A stretch of 64,000 nucleotides of DNA from an uncultured Collinsella sp. (GTDB lineage: Bacteria; Actinomycetota; Coriobacteriia; Coriobacteriales; Coriobacteriaceae): NCBI GenBank assembly GCA_902470925.1, contig CABRIF010000001.1, positions 1-64,000 of the forward strand, written 5' to 3'. Positions 49,733 through 59,736 of the stretch are shown piece after piece. Numbering within the stretch: position 1 is the stretch's first letter; every line of letters starts with the position of its first letter. A program made the translations under genes and the position numbers. The notes beneath the pieces were generated by a model. It searched no databases and was not told where the DNA came from. It saw only the letters and a program-made list of their open reading frames with translations.

Positions 49733-52700
49733 TTACGCCAGCAGGTCGACGGGCACCAGGTCCGCATGGCTCGCTTCGATGATCTCGCGCCCGCCAAAGA
49801 CGCACAGCGGCGCCTCGGCGGCAACGCGGCTGATGGTGGCGCCGAGGGCGCGCACCTGTTCGGGCGTGGTGGCCAGCAACTGCTCGCGCAGATGCTGCCG
49901 CCAGCCGGCGGGGCGCTTGGCGAAGAACTCGTTGTTCTGGCGCTTGGTGAGCGCATAGGGCTTGAGCGGGGTGTCGAACCCAGCGGCGCAGCTCACGATG
50001 AAGCCCTCGAAGGCCTCCTGATCGGGATCGAAGGAGGTCAGCCAGGAACCGGCACGGTCAATGCGGGCCAGCGACGGGTCGATCGCCGGGTCGCGGTAGG
50101 TGTAGAACGCCAGCTGACGGTCGATGGTGGCGCGGAAGCCGCAGCCGTAGGCGCCGCCCTTCACGCGGATCTCGTTCCACAGGTAGTCGTAGGACAGGAC
50201 CTGTGACACCACGCTCCAGGTGCCGTCGGTGGCGATGTCGAGCCGGCGCGGATCTATGGAGCGCGCAGCGAAGCACACGTCGCTGGGGATGATGAAGGCT
50301 TCGCGCCGCGCCTCGGGCATGGGCACGTAGAGCTCTTTGGCTGCCGCCGTGCGCGGGGTAAGGCCGAGGTTGCCGGCGCACTCCCAGAATCGCCGGTAGT
50401 CCTCGTCGGAGCCGGTGAAGCTCACATAGGTGCCCGTCGAGGTGAAGACGCGCTGCTGCAGCTCGCGCAAGGTGCGGCACAGTTCGTTCTTGCGCTCATC
50501 GAAGTGCTCGATGAGCTCGCGCAGGAAGCGGTAGAAGTCCACGCCCGCCAGCTGCTGGGACACCACGGCGGCCGGGGATGAATAGGAGTGCGCGCGTCCC
50601 AGGGCGGCGGCGTGGCCGGCGTTGAGGAACGACTGCTCCATCCCGATGCGCATCTGCGTGAGGACGTCGCGCATGCGCTCGGTGTCCTCGAAGCGGGTGC
50701 GCGCCCACACCTCCTGCGGGATGCTGGCGGCAAAGGGAAGCTTCTCGCTCAGGGCGCCGGCGGCCACGGTGAGCATGGGGCGGGCCAGGCGCCAGTCGGG
50801 CTGGGCGATGACCTCGCATTGGAAGGAGAGGAAGCCGAGGTTGGAGCCGATATAGCTGTCAAGCTCGGCGGCGCTGCGCCGATCGGTGGCGAGCTGCTGC
50901 ATGAACACCGACAGCAGGCGGGCGTAGGGCAGCTCGGCATAGGAGAGGTGGGAGAGGTCGAAGTAGTAGAGGGCGTAGGCGAGCCGGTGGGTGGGGATGT
51001 CGTGCTTCAGGCAGGGCAGGGGCGTGGTGGTGTCCACGGTGAGGGCGGGCTCGGGGCGCGCCGGGCCGATGTCGGCCACGTGCAGGCGCGGCAGCGTGGC
51101 CGTGGCCTCGGGTGCGTCTTCGGCCTCCTGCTGGGCGCGCAGCGCCGCTTCGGCATCGACGATCGCCTGCAGGTCGGCCTTGCTGCAGGACGCCTGGTAG
51201 GCGGCGAGTTCAGCGGCCTCTCCGGCATCGCTGGCGGCAGCGTCTGCAGGCTCGGCAGGCGTGCCGGTGTCATCGGCCTCCGTGCCGGCTTCGGCCCGGC
51301 CGGCGGCGCTTTCAGCGCTCGTTGGGGCTGCGGCGCTGGTTTGGGGCGACCCGGCGGCGTCCCCATCTGCCTCGTTTGCTGCGACGCTCGTGGTATCCGG
51401 CTCGGGCACGAGCTCCACGAGCGCGTAGTGCTCGCTTTCCAGCACGACCTCGCGCAGCAGGTCCTCGAAATAGGTGCCCGCCAGCTCGCGGCGCAGCTCG
51501 GCGTAGACCGGGCCGTACTGCAGGGCGAGCGTGGCGGCGTCGTCGCTATACAGCCAGGTGCCGAGCGCGTCGCAGGCGATCGCCACGCCGTCGGCCACGC
51601 CGTAGTCGCGCTGGCGCAGGTCGTACTCCACGCTGGAGAGCACGGCCTCCAGGCGGTCGCGCGGAATGCCGGTTGCAACCAGGTCGCGGCAGGTGTCCTC
51701 GATGATGCGGCGCACGCGTTCGGCCGCCTCGGGCTGGGCGTTCTGCACCATGATGAGCTCGTAGGGCTGCAGGCACGATCCGGAGGTGCTGTAGTTCGAC
51801 ACGTTGCCGCCCACACCGGCCTGCATCAGGGCCTTCTTGACGGGAGCCTCGTTGGAGCCCAGCAGGGCGTCGAACAGGATGTCGGCGGCGATCACGCGCT
51901 TGCGGTCGAGCGCCCCACCCAGCACGTATGCCATGCCCACCAGGGCGTTCTCGGGTGTGGTGCGCATGGAGACGCGCTGGTAGTCGCAGGCGACGGGCTG
52001 CTGCGGCACCAGGGGATTGGCCGGGCCCGCCCCCGCGCGCGAGGCGGCGTTCTCGCGGGAGAGGAACTCGGTGTCCAAAAACGTCAGGAACCGCTCGATG
52101 TCCAGGTTTCCATACAGGGTGATGTAGCTGTTGGCCAGGTTGTAATGGCGCGCGTGCGTGTCGAGGAACTGCTCGTAGGTGAGATGCGGGATGGCGCGGG
52201 GGTTGCCGCCCGACTCGAAGGCGTAGGCGGTGTCGGGGAACAGCGCGCGCATGACGGCGTTGTCCAGAACGTCGGTCGGGTCGGACAGGGCGCCTTTCAT
52301 CTCGTTGAACACCACGCCGTTGTAGCGCAGCGTGCCGTTGGCGAGCGCGCCGCCCTCGGGCACGTCGAGCTCGTAGTGCCAGCCCTCCTGCTCGAAGATG
52401 GAGCGCTTCGTGTAGATGGCGGGGTTGAGAACGGCGTCCATGTAGACGCTCGCGAGGTTCATGAGGTCCTGCTCATTGGTGGACGCAACCGGATAGACGG
52501 TTTTATCCGGGTAGGTCATGGCGTTCAGGAACGTCTGCATGGAGCTCTTGATGAGGTCCACGAACGGCTCCTTGACCGGGTAGCGCTCCGACCCGCAGAG
52601 CACCGAGTGCTCCAGGATGTGGAAGACGCCCGTGTCGTCGGCGGGAGGGGTTTTAAAACCGATGGCGAAGGCCTTGTTCTCGTCCTCGCATGCCAGATAC

Positions 52701-52861
52701 AGCAGGCGTGCGCCGGAGGCTGCGTGGGACAGCACGAAGGCGTCGGCGTCCAGCTCGTCGACGCGCTGATGGTCGCGGACGGTGAAGCCGGCGAGCGTGC
52801 TGCCGGTCTGCAGCATCTGGAGGGCGCGCTCGCGCACCGAGGCGGGGAATTGATCAGACAT
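49733..52861 (-). CDS. Insulinase-type M16C metalloprotease (presequence-protease like)
   Basis: A 1042-residue cytosolic zinc protease. The inverted zinc motif HxxEH is HILEH at residues 81-85 (TGVFHILEHSVLCGSERYPVKEPF), followed by FLNAMTYPDKTVYPVAS, the M16C signature, and the distal Glu region with NEMKGALSDP. Four M16 half-domains fill the length. Between the two halves, near residues 500-600, lies an Ala/Glu-rich linker (GSPQTSAAAPTSAESAAG) longer than in typical members. Such enzymes degrade peptides, for example cleaved signal or unfolded fragments. I start at the ATG at 52861 with AAGGAG upstream; 23 extra codons further up lack support. Confidence 0.9.
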   Translation of the reverse strand: MSDQFPASVRERALQMLQTGSTLAGFTVRDHQRVDELDADAFVLSHAASGARLLYLACEDENKAFAIGFKTPPADDTGVFHILEHSVLCGSERYPVKEPFVDLIKSSMQTFLNAMTYPDKTVYPVASTNEQDLMNLASVYMDAVLNPAIYTKRSIFEQEGWHYELDVPEGGALANGTLRYNGVVFNEMKGALSDPTDVLDNAVMRALFPDTAYAFESGGNPRAIPHLTYEQFLDTHARHYNLANSYITLYGNLDIERFLTFLDTEFLSRENAASRAGAGPANPLVPQQPVACDYQRVSMRTTPENALVGMAYVLGGALDRKRVIAADILFDALLGSNEAPVKKALMQAGVGGNVSNYSTSGSCLQPYELIMVQNAQPEAAERVRRIIEDTCRDLVATGIPRDRLEAVLSSVEYDLRQRDYGVADGVAIACDALGTWLYSDDAATLALQYGPVYAELRRELAGTYFEDLLREVVLESEHYALVELVPEPDTTSVAANEADGDAAGSPQTSAAAPTSAESAAGRAEAGTEADDTGTPAEPADAAASDAGEAAELAAYQASCSKADLQAIVDAEAALRAQQEAEDAPEATATLPRLHVADIGPARPEPALTVDTTTPLPCLKHDIPTHRLAYALYYFDLSHLSYAELPYARLLSVFMQQLATDRRSAAELDSYIGSNLGFLSFQCEVIAQPDWRLARPMLTVAAGALSEKLPFAASIPQEVWARTRFEDTERMRDVLTQMRIGMEQSFLNAGHAAALGRAHSYSSPAAVVSQQLAGVDFYRFLRELIEHFDERKNELCRTLRELQQRVFTSTGTYVSFTGSDEDYRRFWECAGNLGLTPRTAAAKELYVPMPEARREAFIIPSDVCFAARSIDPRRLDIATDGTWSVVSQVLSYDYLWNEIRVKGGAYGCGFRATIDRQLAFYTYRDPAIDPSLARIDRAGSWLTSFDPDQEAFEGFIVSCAAGFDTPLKPYALTKRQNNEFFAKRPAGWRQHLREQLLATTPEQVRALGATISRVAAEAPLCVFGGREIIEASHADLVPVDLLA

Positions 52862-53001
52862 GGATGCTCCTTGTGCGGTCTGTCTGCGGATGTGTGTCGT
52901 GCTGAAAAGTATACCCACCCGCGGGGACAAGATTTATATGTCTGCACGGGGGCCTAGGATGGGTACAGAACAGATGCTTTGGCGGGAAGGATGGGAGCAC
53001 A

Positions 53002-54291
53002 ATGGCGAATGCGATGCCGGTGACGCGGGCGCGATGCTGGGGCTGCGGCGAGCAGGTGCCCCTCAAGTTCGGGGGTGGCACGTGCCCCTCGTGCGGCGCG
53101 TCGCTCGCCACGCCGGCGTTCGACGGCTATGCCCGCACGGTGGCGCAGGCACGCGCCGATGACGAGCGGCGCCTGCAGGAGCTGGCATGCGAGCGCCGGC
53201 AAGCCGAGGCGCGCAATGCACGCTGGGGTGTTCTGCGGCGCCTGCCGTTTGTGCCCTCGCGGCGGCGCCTGATTGCGCTGGATGCGCAGATCGCTGCCGT
53301 GCATGAGGCGATCGCCGATCGCGCGGAGGAGTTGGGTGAGCTCGCGCGGGCTCGCTACTACGCCTCGGGCTGGTTCCGGGCAACGGGGATGGCGCTTCAT
53401 CCCGACGTGGCGGACGAGCAGGCGCTCGCCGCCAACCCCTTTCGGGCCGTGCGGTATGACAGCGCCGGCGCCTTTTTGGTCGATGCCCGGCTCAAGACGA
53501 TGGAGCAGCGCGGCGTGTACGGCGAGTATCTCGTATTCGACATGCTCGACGCCGCCATCGCGCGTGGCGAGCTCGGCGAGGCGCAGCTGCTGCGCGGCCT
53601 GTACGTGCCCGACCGCTCCATGGCCGCGCGCGATCCGTACGGCACGAGCTTCACCGAGGAGATCGACATCCTGCTTGCCACCCAGCGCCGCCTGTATGTC
53701 ATCGAGGTCAAGAGCCTGCGCCGGCGCATCGAGGTGCGCGCCAGCCGGTTCGGCGACCGCCTGGAGGTGCGCGCGATCCCATATCGCCGCGGCGGCAAGC
53801 TGGCCCGCGAGGACGAGCATGTCGACAAGGGACCGTCGCAAAACCACCGGCACGTGTGCGCACTCGCCCATGAGCTGGCGGGCGAGGTGCCGCGTTCGGC
53901 GCTGGTGAACCTGACGGTGTACGTGGACAACCGGGGCTTTGCCATGGAGGCCGAGCAAGGTGTGGGCGGTGATTACGTGGCAACAACCTCGGCGGGCCCG
54001 CAGCAGGTGCTGCGCGTGATCGCGGGCATCGAGGCGTCCTGCGGCCCGCGATGGTATGTCGACGAGCTCGATGAGCTGGTGCATCTGCTGGATATGCGCT
54101 ATGCGGACGTGGACGGCTCGAAGGCCGAGGCGCATCGCCGGTCGATGGAGATCCGGTCCCGGCGGCCGTATACCGGCGCCCACGTGGGAGGACGCTTGGA
54201 GAAGGACCGGAAGCGCGGGCGGCGGGGTGCCAACGGGCCGGCTCGGCCGCGCGACGCGGAGCTCGAGCGCATGCTGCGGGAGTACCGCTAG
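53002..54291 (+). CDS. Zinc-ribbon plus NERD-domain protein
   Basis: A 429-residue protein. Residues 12-33 form a zinc ribbon (CWGCG...CPSCG). A coiled, Arg/Glu-rich helical segment follows to about 115. The NERD nuclease-related domain lies at about 165-300: GVYGEYLVFDML, EEIDILLATQRRLYVIEVKS with the restriction-endonuclease-like Asp and Glu-x-Lys. The C-terminus is basic (RLEKDRKRGRRGANG). NERD domains are thought to process DNA and often join helicase or kinase domains. Here it stands immediately before a PcrA/UvrD helicase gene, 166 bp apart on the same strand, so a shared DNA repair role is plausible. Start ATG after GGGAAGGATGGGAG. Confidence 0.82.
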   Translation: MANAMPVTRARCWGCGEQVPLKFGGGTCPSCGASLATPAFDGYARTVAQARADDERRLQELACERRQAEARNARWGVLRRLPFVPSRRRLIALDAQIAAVHEAIADRAEELGELARARYYASGWFRATGMALHPDVADEQALAANPFRAVRYDSAGAFLVDARLKTMEQRGVYGEYLVFDMLDAAIARGELGEAQLLRGLYVPDRSMAARDPYGTSFTEEIDILLATQRRLYVIEVKSLRRRIEVRASRFGDRLEVRAIPYRRGGKLAREDEHVDKGPSQNHRHVCALAHELAGEVPRSALVNLTVYVDNRGFAMEAEQGVGGDYVATTSAGPQQVLRVIAGIEASCGPRWYVDELDELVHLLDMRYADVDGSKAEAHRRSMEIRSRRPYTGAHVGGRLEKDRKRGRRGANGPARPRDAELERMLREYR

Positions 54292-54457
54292 GAGCGTAAA
54301 CGCAGGTGGCGCGTGCCGGCCGGGCGCGCTGCCGCGGCGGTCTTCACGCCGTGTCCACGGATGCCTGCCGCGTTGTCCGGGCGGGCCGGTATACTGATGG
54401 GGTTCAAAAGACGGCGCGCCCGCGGCGCGTCCCAGTCACGCCAGGAGAGATTCGCCT

Positions 54458-57154
54458 ATGCCCAAACAGCCCTATCCGTGGGAGAAGTCCACCGCCACCG
54501 CACCGGCACCCGAGCCGGAACTGGTGCCGCTCGATTCCTACGCCGCCGCTGGCACCGCTGCGCCCGTCGTGCCTGCCGACTACGTGCCGGCCGACTACGA
54601 ACCTGTCGCCGCGCCGGCGGCCCCTGCCGCACCGGCTGTCCCGGCAGTCGATATCGATTCGCTCAACCCCGCTCAGCGCGAGGCCGTTCTCACCACCGAG
54701 GGGCCCCTGCTCGTGCTGGCCGGCGCCGGGTCGGGCAAAACGCGCGTGCTCACGTTCCGCATCGCGCACATGATCGCCGATCTGGGCGTGCGGCCGTGGC
54801 AGGTCCTCGCCATCACCTTCACCAACAAGGCGGCCGCCGAGATGCGCGAGCGCTTGGGTGCGCTGCTGCCCGGTGGCGGCACCCGCGGCATGTGGGTGTG
54901 CACGTTCCACGCCATGTGCGTGCGTATCCTGCGCGAGGACGCCGACCTGCTGGGCTACACGGGCCAGTTCACCATCTATGACGACGATGACTCCCGCCGC
55001 ATGGTGCGCGAGATCATGCAGAACCTGGGCATCGAGCAGAAGCAATACCCCATCAACATGATCCGCTCCAAGATCTCCACGGCCAAAAACGCCATGGTGG
55101 GGCCTGAGGAGCTCATCGAGAAGGCGAGCTCGCCGCAGGAGCAAAAGGCCGGCCAGGTGTACCTGGAGCTGGAGCGCCGCCTGCGCGCCGCCAACGCCAT
55201 GGATTTCGATGACCTGCTCGTGCGCACGCTCGACCTGCTGCGCGCCCGTCCGGAGGTGCTGGAGAAGTACCAGGAGCGCTTCCGCTACATCAGCGTGGAC
55301 GAGTACCAGGACACCAACCACGTGCAATACGAGATCGCCAACCTGCTGGCGGCCAAGTACCAGAACCTCATGGTCGTGGGCGACGACGACCAGTCCATCT
55401 ATTCCTGGCGCGGCGCGGATATCTCCAACATCCTCGATTTCGAGAAGGACTTCAAGGCCGCCAAGGTGGTCAAGCTCGAGCAGAACTACCGCTCCACGGG
55501 CCATATCCTGGCGGCGGCCAACGCCGTGGTGCGCAACAACTCGCAGCGCAAGGACAAGCGCCTGTATACGGCCCTGGGCGATGGCGAGAAGATCCAGTCC
55601 TACCAGGCGAGCGATGAGCGCGACGAGGGGCGCTGGATCGCCTCCGAGATCGACAAGCTGCGCGCGGCGGGCACCAGCTACGACGATATCGCGGTGTTCT
55701 ACCGCACCAATGCGCAGTCGCGTATCCTGGAAGATATGTTCTTGCGCGCCGGCGTGCCCTACAAGATCGTCGGCGGCACGCGCTTCTTCGACCGTGCGGA
55801 GATCCGCGATGTGATGGCCTATCTCAAGATGATCGTAAACCCGGCAGACGAGATGAGCGTCAAACGCATCATCAACACGCCGCGGCGCGGTATCGGTTCC
55901 ACGTCCATCGCCAAAATCGAGGAGCTGGCGCGCGAGAACGCCTGCTCGTTCTTTCAGGCATGCGAGCTGGCCTGCGCGGAGACCGGCCTGTTCTCGGCGA
56001 AGGTGCGCACGGCGCTGGCAACGTTTGTGAACCTGGTGCGCGAGGGGCGCCGCATGGACGGCGAGCTCAAGGACGTGGTGGACGCTATCGTGGACAAAAG
56101 CGGGCTGGTGCAGTCCTTCCGCGCCGAGGGCACCATGGAGGCGGAGAGCCGCGCCGAGAACATCCAGGAGTTCATGGGCGTGGCGGCCGAGTTCGAGGAA
56201 ACGCATGAGGATATCGAGGGCACGCTCGAGAGCCTGGAGGAGCTGCGCGCCGCCGGCGTGGGCGATGTGCCCGAGGCGGCCGCTCCGGTGACGGCGGCAG
56301 CCCCTGCTGGGATGCCCGTCCCGGCCGCCGCGATGGCCGCCGCCGAGATCGAGCGCACCTACGGGCCTTTGGCCTGCCAGGCGCTGCCGGCGCTGCTGGA
56401 GTGGCTCGCCCTGCGCAGCGACCTCGACGCCTTGGCGGGCGATACGCATGCGATCACCATGATGACGGTCCACTCGTCCAAGGGCCTGGAGTTCCCGGCG
56501 GTGTTCGTGGCCGGTATGGAGGAGGGGATTTTCCCCCATGTGAGCGGGTGGTCCGACGATGACCCGGCCAAGCTCGAGGAGGAGCGCCGTCTGGCGTATG
56601 TGGCCATCACCCGCGCGCGCAAGCGCCTGTTCCTCACCTATGCAGCCACACGGCGCACCTACGGCTCCACGCAGGCAAACCCGCGCTCGCGCTTCATGAA
56701 CGAGATTCCCGCAGAGGACATCGAGTTCTCGGGCATCGGTTCGTCGGGGTTCGAGGGCACCGGCTGGGAGAAGCGCGGCGACCGCCGGGGAACGTTTGGT
56801 TCGGGCCAGGGCTCGGACATGTACGGGGGCCGCGTGTTCGGATCCTACACGCGCTCGACGCCCGGCACGCAGCGGCACACCGGCATCAGTCCCGATGCGG
56901 GTCGCAAGCCCTCGACCTTCGGCTCGGGTGCTCCGCGGCCGCGGAAGACGGCCGTGTCGGCCACCGTGGAGCGGCGGGTGGACGCGCAGGCCGCTGCGGC
57001 GACGTTTGCGGCGGGTGACCGGGTGAGCCACAAGACGTTCGGCACGGGCACCGTGGTGGAGGCCGCCGGCGATATGATCGAGGTGCAGTTCGACAAGAGC
57101 GGCCAGGTCAAGAAGCTTATGAAGGGGTTCGCGCCCATCGTGAAGATCGGGTAG
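54458..57154 (+). CDS. pcrA: ATP-dependent DNA helicase PcrA/UvrD
   Basis: An 898-residue superfamily 1A helicase. A Pro/Ala-rich disordered N-terminus (about 1-64) precedes the core, which begins LNPAQREAVLTTEGPLLVLAGAGSGKT (Walker A 89-95). AITFTNKAAAEMRERL is motif Ia, VDEYQDTNHVQYE motif II, GDDDQSIYSWRGA motif III, and VHSSKGLEF with LAYVAITRARKRLF motifs V-VI. The C-terminal tail ends in a Tudor-like module (GDRVSHKTFGTGTVVEAAGD), which in PcrA contacts RNA polymerase. Functions in mismatch and nucleotide excision repair and removal of recombinases. GGAGAG precedes the ATG. Hairpins and a bidirectional terminator follow. Confidence 0.93.
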   Translation: MPKQPYPWEKSTATAPAPEPELVPLDSYAAAGTAAPVVPADYVPADYEPVAAPAAPAAPAVPAVDIDSLNPAQREAVLTTEGPLLVLAGAGSGKTRVLTFRIAHMIADLGVRPWQVLAITFTNKAAAEMRERLGALLPGGGTRGMWVCTFHAMCVRILREDADLLGYTGQFTIYDDDDSRRMVREIMQNLGIEQKQYPINMIRSKISTAKNAMVGPEELIEKASSPQEQKAGQVYLELERRLRAANAMDFDDLLVRTLDLLRARPEVLEKYQERFRYISVDEYQDTNHVQYEIANLLAAKYQNLMVVGDDDQSIYSWRGADISNILDFEKDFKAAKVVKLEQNYRSTGHILAAANAVVRNNSQRKDKRLYTALGDGEKIQSYQASDERDEGRWIASEIDKLRAAGTSYDDIAVFYRTNAQSRILEDMFLRAGVPYKIVGGTRFFDRAEIRDVMAYLKMIVNPADEMSVKRIINTPRRGIGSTSIAKIEELARENACSFFQACELACAETGLFSAKVRTALATFVNLVREGRRMDGELKDVVDAIVDKSGLVQSFRAEGTMEAESRAENIQEFMGVAAEFEETHEDIEGTLESLEELRAAGVGDVPEAAAPVTAAAPAGMPVPAAAMAAAEIERTYGPLACQALPALLEWLALRSDLDALAGDTHAITMMTVHSSKGLEFPAVFVAGMEEGIFPHVSGWSDDDPAKLEEERRLAYVAITRARKRLFLTYAATRRTYGSTQANPRSRFMNEIPAEDIEFSGIGSSGFEGTGWEKRGDRRGTFGSGQGSDMYGGRVFGSYTRSTPGTQRHTGISPDAGRKPSTFGSGAPRPRKTAVSATVERRVDAQAAAATFAAGDRVSHKTFGTGTVVEAAGDMIEVQFDKSGQVKKLMKGFAPIVKIG

Positions 57155-57203
57155 GACCGGCTGGCTGCGAGCGGGCTGATCGCCTGCCGGCCGGCACGCC
57201 GGC

Positions 57204-57238
57204 GGACCCGCTCGGCGCGCTGGCCGCCGAGCGGGTCC
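57204..57238. terminator. Perfect 13-bp hairpin after pcrA
   Basis: GGACCCGCTCGGC (57204-57216) and GCCGAGCGGGTCC (57226-57238) pair perfectly around 9 bases, with no T-run. It comes just before the stronger terminator at 57257. Confidence 0.5.
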
Positions 57239-57256
57239 ATACCATCGATGCATGAA

Positions 57257-57290
57257 AAACGGGACGCACCGCACGTGGTGCGTCCCGTTT
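57257..57290. terminator. Bidirectional terminator between pcrA and pyk
   Basis: AAACGGGACGCACC and GGTGCGTCCCGTTT pair perfectly over 14 bp around GCACGT. A-rich sequence on the left (GAAAAA) and TTT-GC-TTT on the right allow it to end both convergent transcripts. Confidence 0.85.
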
Positions 57291-57317
57291 GCTTTAAGCG
57301 CTTGTGTGCGCAGCCGT

Positions 57318-58778
57318 TTAGCGGACCTGAGCCACGTAGGCGAGGTTGGTGGAGGACACCTTGTCCTCCAGCTGCACGGACAGGCGGGCATCGCCGGCGG
57401 TGGCAACGGTGAGGTCGCCCTTCTCGACGTAGCCGAGCTCCTTGGCGGTCTCGATCGCCTTCACGATCGTGCCGTTGACGGTGCCCTGGGTGATCTCGGC
57501 CTGGTGCGGGATGACGCCCCAGTACATGATCATCTGCTGGACGGCCCAGTCGTGGCGGGAGAACGCGCAGATGGGCATGTTCGGACGGAAGTGCGAGATG
57601 AGGCGAGCGGTGCGGCCGGTCGTGGTGGGAACGGTGATGCACTTGGCGCCGACGGTGGTGGCCATGTTCACCGCGGAGAGGCCCACGACGTTGTTGACCA
57701 CGCGGGTGCCGTGTGCGCCCTCGGGCACCTTGAGCTCGGCGTGAGCCGGGAGGTGCTTCTCGGTCTCGATGGCGATCTGGGCCTGCATGCGCACGGCCTC
57801 GACCGGGTACTTGCCGGCAGCGGACTCACCGGAGAGCATGACGGCGTCGGTGCCGTCGTAGATGGCGTTGGCCACGTCGGCAACCTCGGCGCGCGTCGGG
57901 CGCGGGTTGTGCTGCATGGAGTCGAGCATCTGGGTGGCGGTGATCACGGGCTTGTAGGCCGCGTTGCACTTGGCGATGATCTCCTTCTGGATGTGCGGCA
58001 CGAGCTCCGGGGCGATCTCGATGCCCAGGTCGCCGCGAGCGACCATGATGCCGTCGGAAGCGGCGAGGATCTCGTCGAACTTCTCGACGCCCAGGGCGCA
58101 CTCGATCTTCGGGAAGATGGTGACGTGCTCGCCGCCGTTGGCGTGGCACAGCTCGCGGATCTCCTCGACGGCCTTGCCGTTGCGGATGAAGGAGACCGCG
58201 ATGTAGTCGATGTTCTGGGTGAGGCCGAACAGGATGTCGGCGCGGTCGCGCTCGGTGACGGCGGGCAGGGAGATGTCGACGTTGGGGATGTTGACGCCCT
58301 TGCGCTCGCCGATCAGGCCGCTGTTCATGACGACGCAGTGCATGTCCTGGCCCTCGACGGACTCGACCTTGAGGCCCACCAGGCCGTCATCGATCAGGAT
58401 GATGGAGCCGGCCTCGGCCTCGGAGGGGAGCTGGAGGTAGTCGAGCGAGATGTGGGAGGCGTTGCCGAGCCAGTCCTCGGAGGTGGGCTGAGCGGTGACG
58501 ATGATCTTGTCGCCGGCGTTCACCTGGACCTTGGCGTGACCCTCGAGCAGGCCGGTGCGAACCTCGGGACCCTTGGTGTCGAGCAGGATGCCGATGGGCT
58601 GGCCGAGCTCGGCGGCGATGCGGCGGACACGCTCGATGCGCGCTTGATGCTCCTCGTAGTCGCCGTGCGAGAAGTTGAAGCGGGCGACGTTCATGCCCGC
58701 CTTGATCATCTCGCGGATGGTCTCGTCGTTATCGCAGGCGGGACCCATGGTGCATACGATTTTGGTGCGCTTGTACAT
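57318..58778 (-). CDS. pyk: Pyruvate kinase
   Basis: A 486-residue glycolytic enzyme converting phosphoenolpyruvate and ADP to pyruvate and ATP. Signatures: KRTKIVCTMGPACDNDE at the N-terminus, GMNVARFNFSHGDYEEH, ILLDTKGPEVRTG, the Lys/metal site IFPKIECALGVEKFDEIL, ASDGIMVARGDLGIEI, and ITATQMLDSMQHNPRPTRAEVADVANAIYDGTDAVMLSGE. Glu in place of Thr/Lys residues of the K+ site cannot be judged reliably here. GATGGAGGTCTGA before the ATG supplies the ribosome binding site. The -10 box TATAAT lies about 55 bp upstream. Confidence 0.95.
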   Translation of the reverse strand: MYKRTKIVCTMGPACDNDETIREMIKAGMNVARFNFSHGDYEEHQARIERVRRIAAELGQPIGILLDTKGPEVRTGLLEGHAKVQVNAGDKIIVTAQPTSEDWLGNASHISLDYLQLPSEAEAGSIILIDDGLVGLKVESVEGQDMHCVVMNSGLIGERKGVNIPNVDISLPAVTERDRADILFGLTQNIDYIAVSFIRNGKAVEEIRELCHANGGEHVTIFPKIECALGVEKFDEILAASDGIMVARGDLGIEIAPELVPHIQKEIIAKCNAAYKPVITATQMLDSMQHNPRPTRAEVADVANAIYDGTDAVMLSGESAAGKYPVEAVRMQAQIAIETEKHLPAHAELKVPEGAHGTRVVNNVVGLSAVNMATTVGAKCITVPTTTGRTARLISHFRPNMPICAFSRHDWAVQQMIMYWGVIPHQAEITQGTVNGTIVKAIETAKELGYVEKGDLTVATAGDARLSVQLEDKVSSTNLAYVAQVR

Positions 58779-58832
58779 TCAGACCTCCATCTGATTTTGC
58801 GCGTACAGATACAACCTGAGTAATGCGATGCC

Positions 58833-58838
58833 ATTATA
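58833..58838 (-). promoter_or_regulatory. -10 box of the pyk promoter
   Basis: A consensus TATAAT (reverse strand of 58833-58838, in GGCTATAATGGC) lies 55 bp upstream of the pyk ATG. No good -35 box is found 16-18 bp further up. Confidence 0.55.
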
Positions 58839-58998
58839 GCCAAGTAAGGTACCGCACGACTGCCAGAATCGCGCGTGGCGCAATTCCGAGGGGAAAAGTC
58901 ACAGCGCGGCAAACGCATGTCACGTTTGCGTACTCATGAAAGCGGTTGCATACACGCGTCGTTCCGAAGCGGATATCGCCGGAGAGGTGCGCGGCGAG

Positions 58999-59013
58999 GG
59001 GATTTATAATCCC
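58999..59013. promoter_or_regulatory. -10 box inside an inverted repeat upstream of the yhcH-type gene
   Basis: GGGAT-TTATA-ATCCC is a perfect 5-bp inverted repeat whose centre carries TATAAT (59005-59010). A protein bound here would hide the -10. The YhcH-family start is 80 bp downstream. The 311-bp pyk-yhcH region holds no gene besides these sites. Confidence 0.45.
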
Positions 59014-59089
59014 ACATCGGGTGAGGGCTGCCGCTAACGCGGTGCTGCCGGAGCTGACGAGCACGAGAAATCGACAGATAGGAGCAATC

Positions 59090-59578
59090 ATGATCTACGA
59101 CGGACTTTCGGTCATTGGGCGCTACCGTGGCGTGTCGCGGGGGCTGGACGTGCTGATTGATTGGCTGGCCGAGAACGATCCGGCGCAGCTGCCGCTGGGC
59201 AAGACCCAGATCTGCGGCGACCGCGTATTCGCCAACGTCATGGAGGCAACCACGCGCACATTCGAGGAGGCGCGCTTCGAGACCCATCGTCGCTACATGG
59301 ACGTCCAGATCGACCTTGAGGGCGCCGAGTGCTTCAAGACCACGCCGGGCGCCATGGTGGCAATCGAGGAGTTCGACGAGGCGACCGACGGCGGCTACTG
59401 CCAGCCCGCCCCCGATAACCACGACCTGCTCGACGGCACGCTCGAGCACGGGCACTTCGTCGTATACATGGTCGGCGAGCCCCATATGCCCAACCTGGTG
59501 GTGCCCGGCTGCGAGGTCGGCCCCATCAAGAAGATCTGCTTCAAGGTCCTGGCCGATGCCTTCTGGGACGAGGCGTAA
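59090..59578 (+). CDS. YhcH/YjgK/YiaL-family protein (DUF386)
   Basis: A 162-residue cupin-like protein. It starts MIYDGLSVIGRYRGVSRGLDVLIDWL and contains FETHRRYMDVQIDLEGAECF, the family core with metal-binding His/Asp, and GHFVVYMVGEPHMPNLVV. Relatives include the EbgC beta-galactosidase subunit and sialic acid anomerase NanQ, so a sugar anomerase role is plausible. It is not beside a sugar operon here. The ATG at 59090 has GATAGGAGC six bases upstream. Confidence 0.85.
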   Translation: MIYDGLSVIGRYRGVSRGLDVLIDWLAENDPAQLPLGKTQICGDRVFANVMEATTRTFEEARFETHRRYMDVQIDLEGAECFKTTPGAMVAIEEFDEATDGGYCQPAPDNHDLLDGTLEHGHFVVYMVGEPHMPNLVVPGCEVGPIKKICFKVLADAFWDEA

Positions 59579-59736
59579 GAGCTTCTTGCGATAGCGGTGC
59601 TGTGTGCGCTACTATGAAGGTTTGTTATTCATCGCTGTTCAGCATGGCAGCCTTGATGAGCCCTTGCCCTGCACTCCTGGGGAATTATGATCGGGCATCA
59701 ATCTGCTGGGCAGCCAGACCCAGGAGGTAGAACCAA

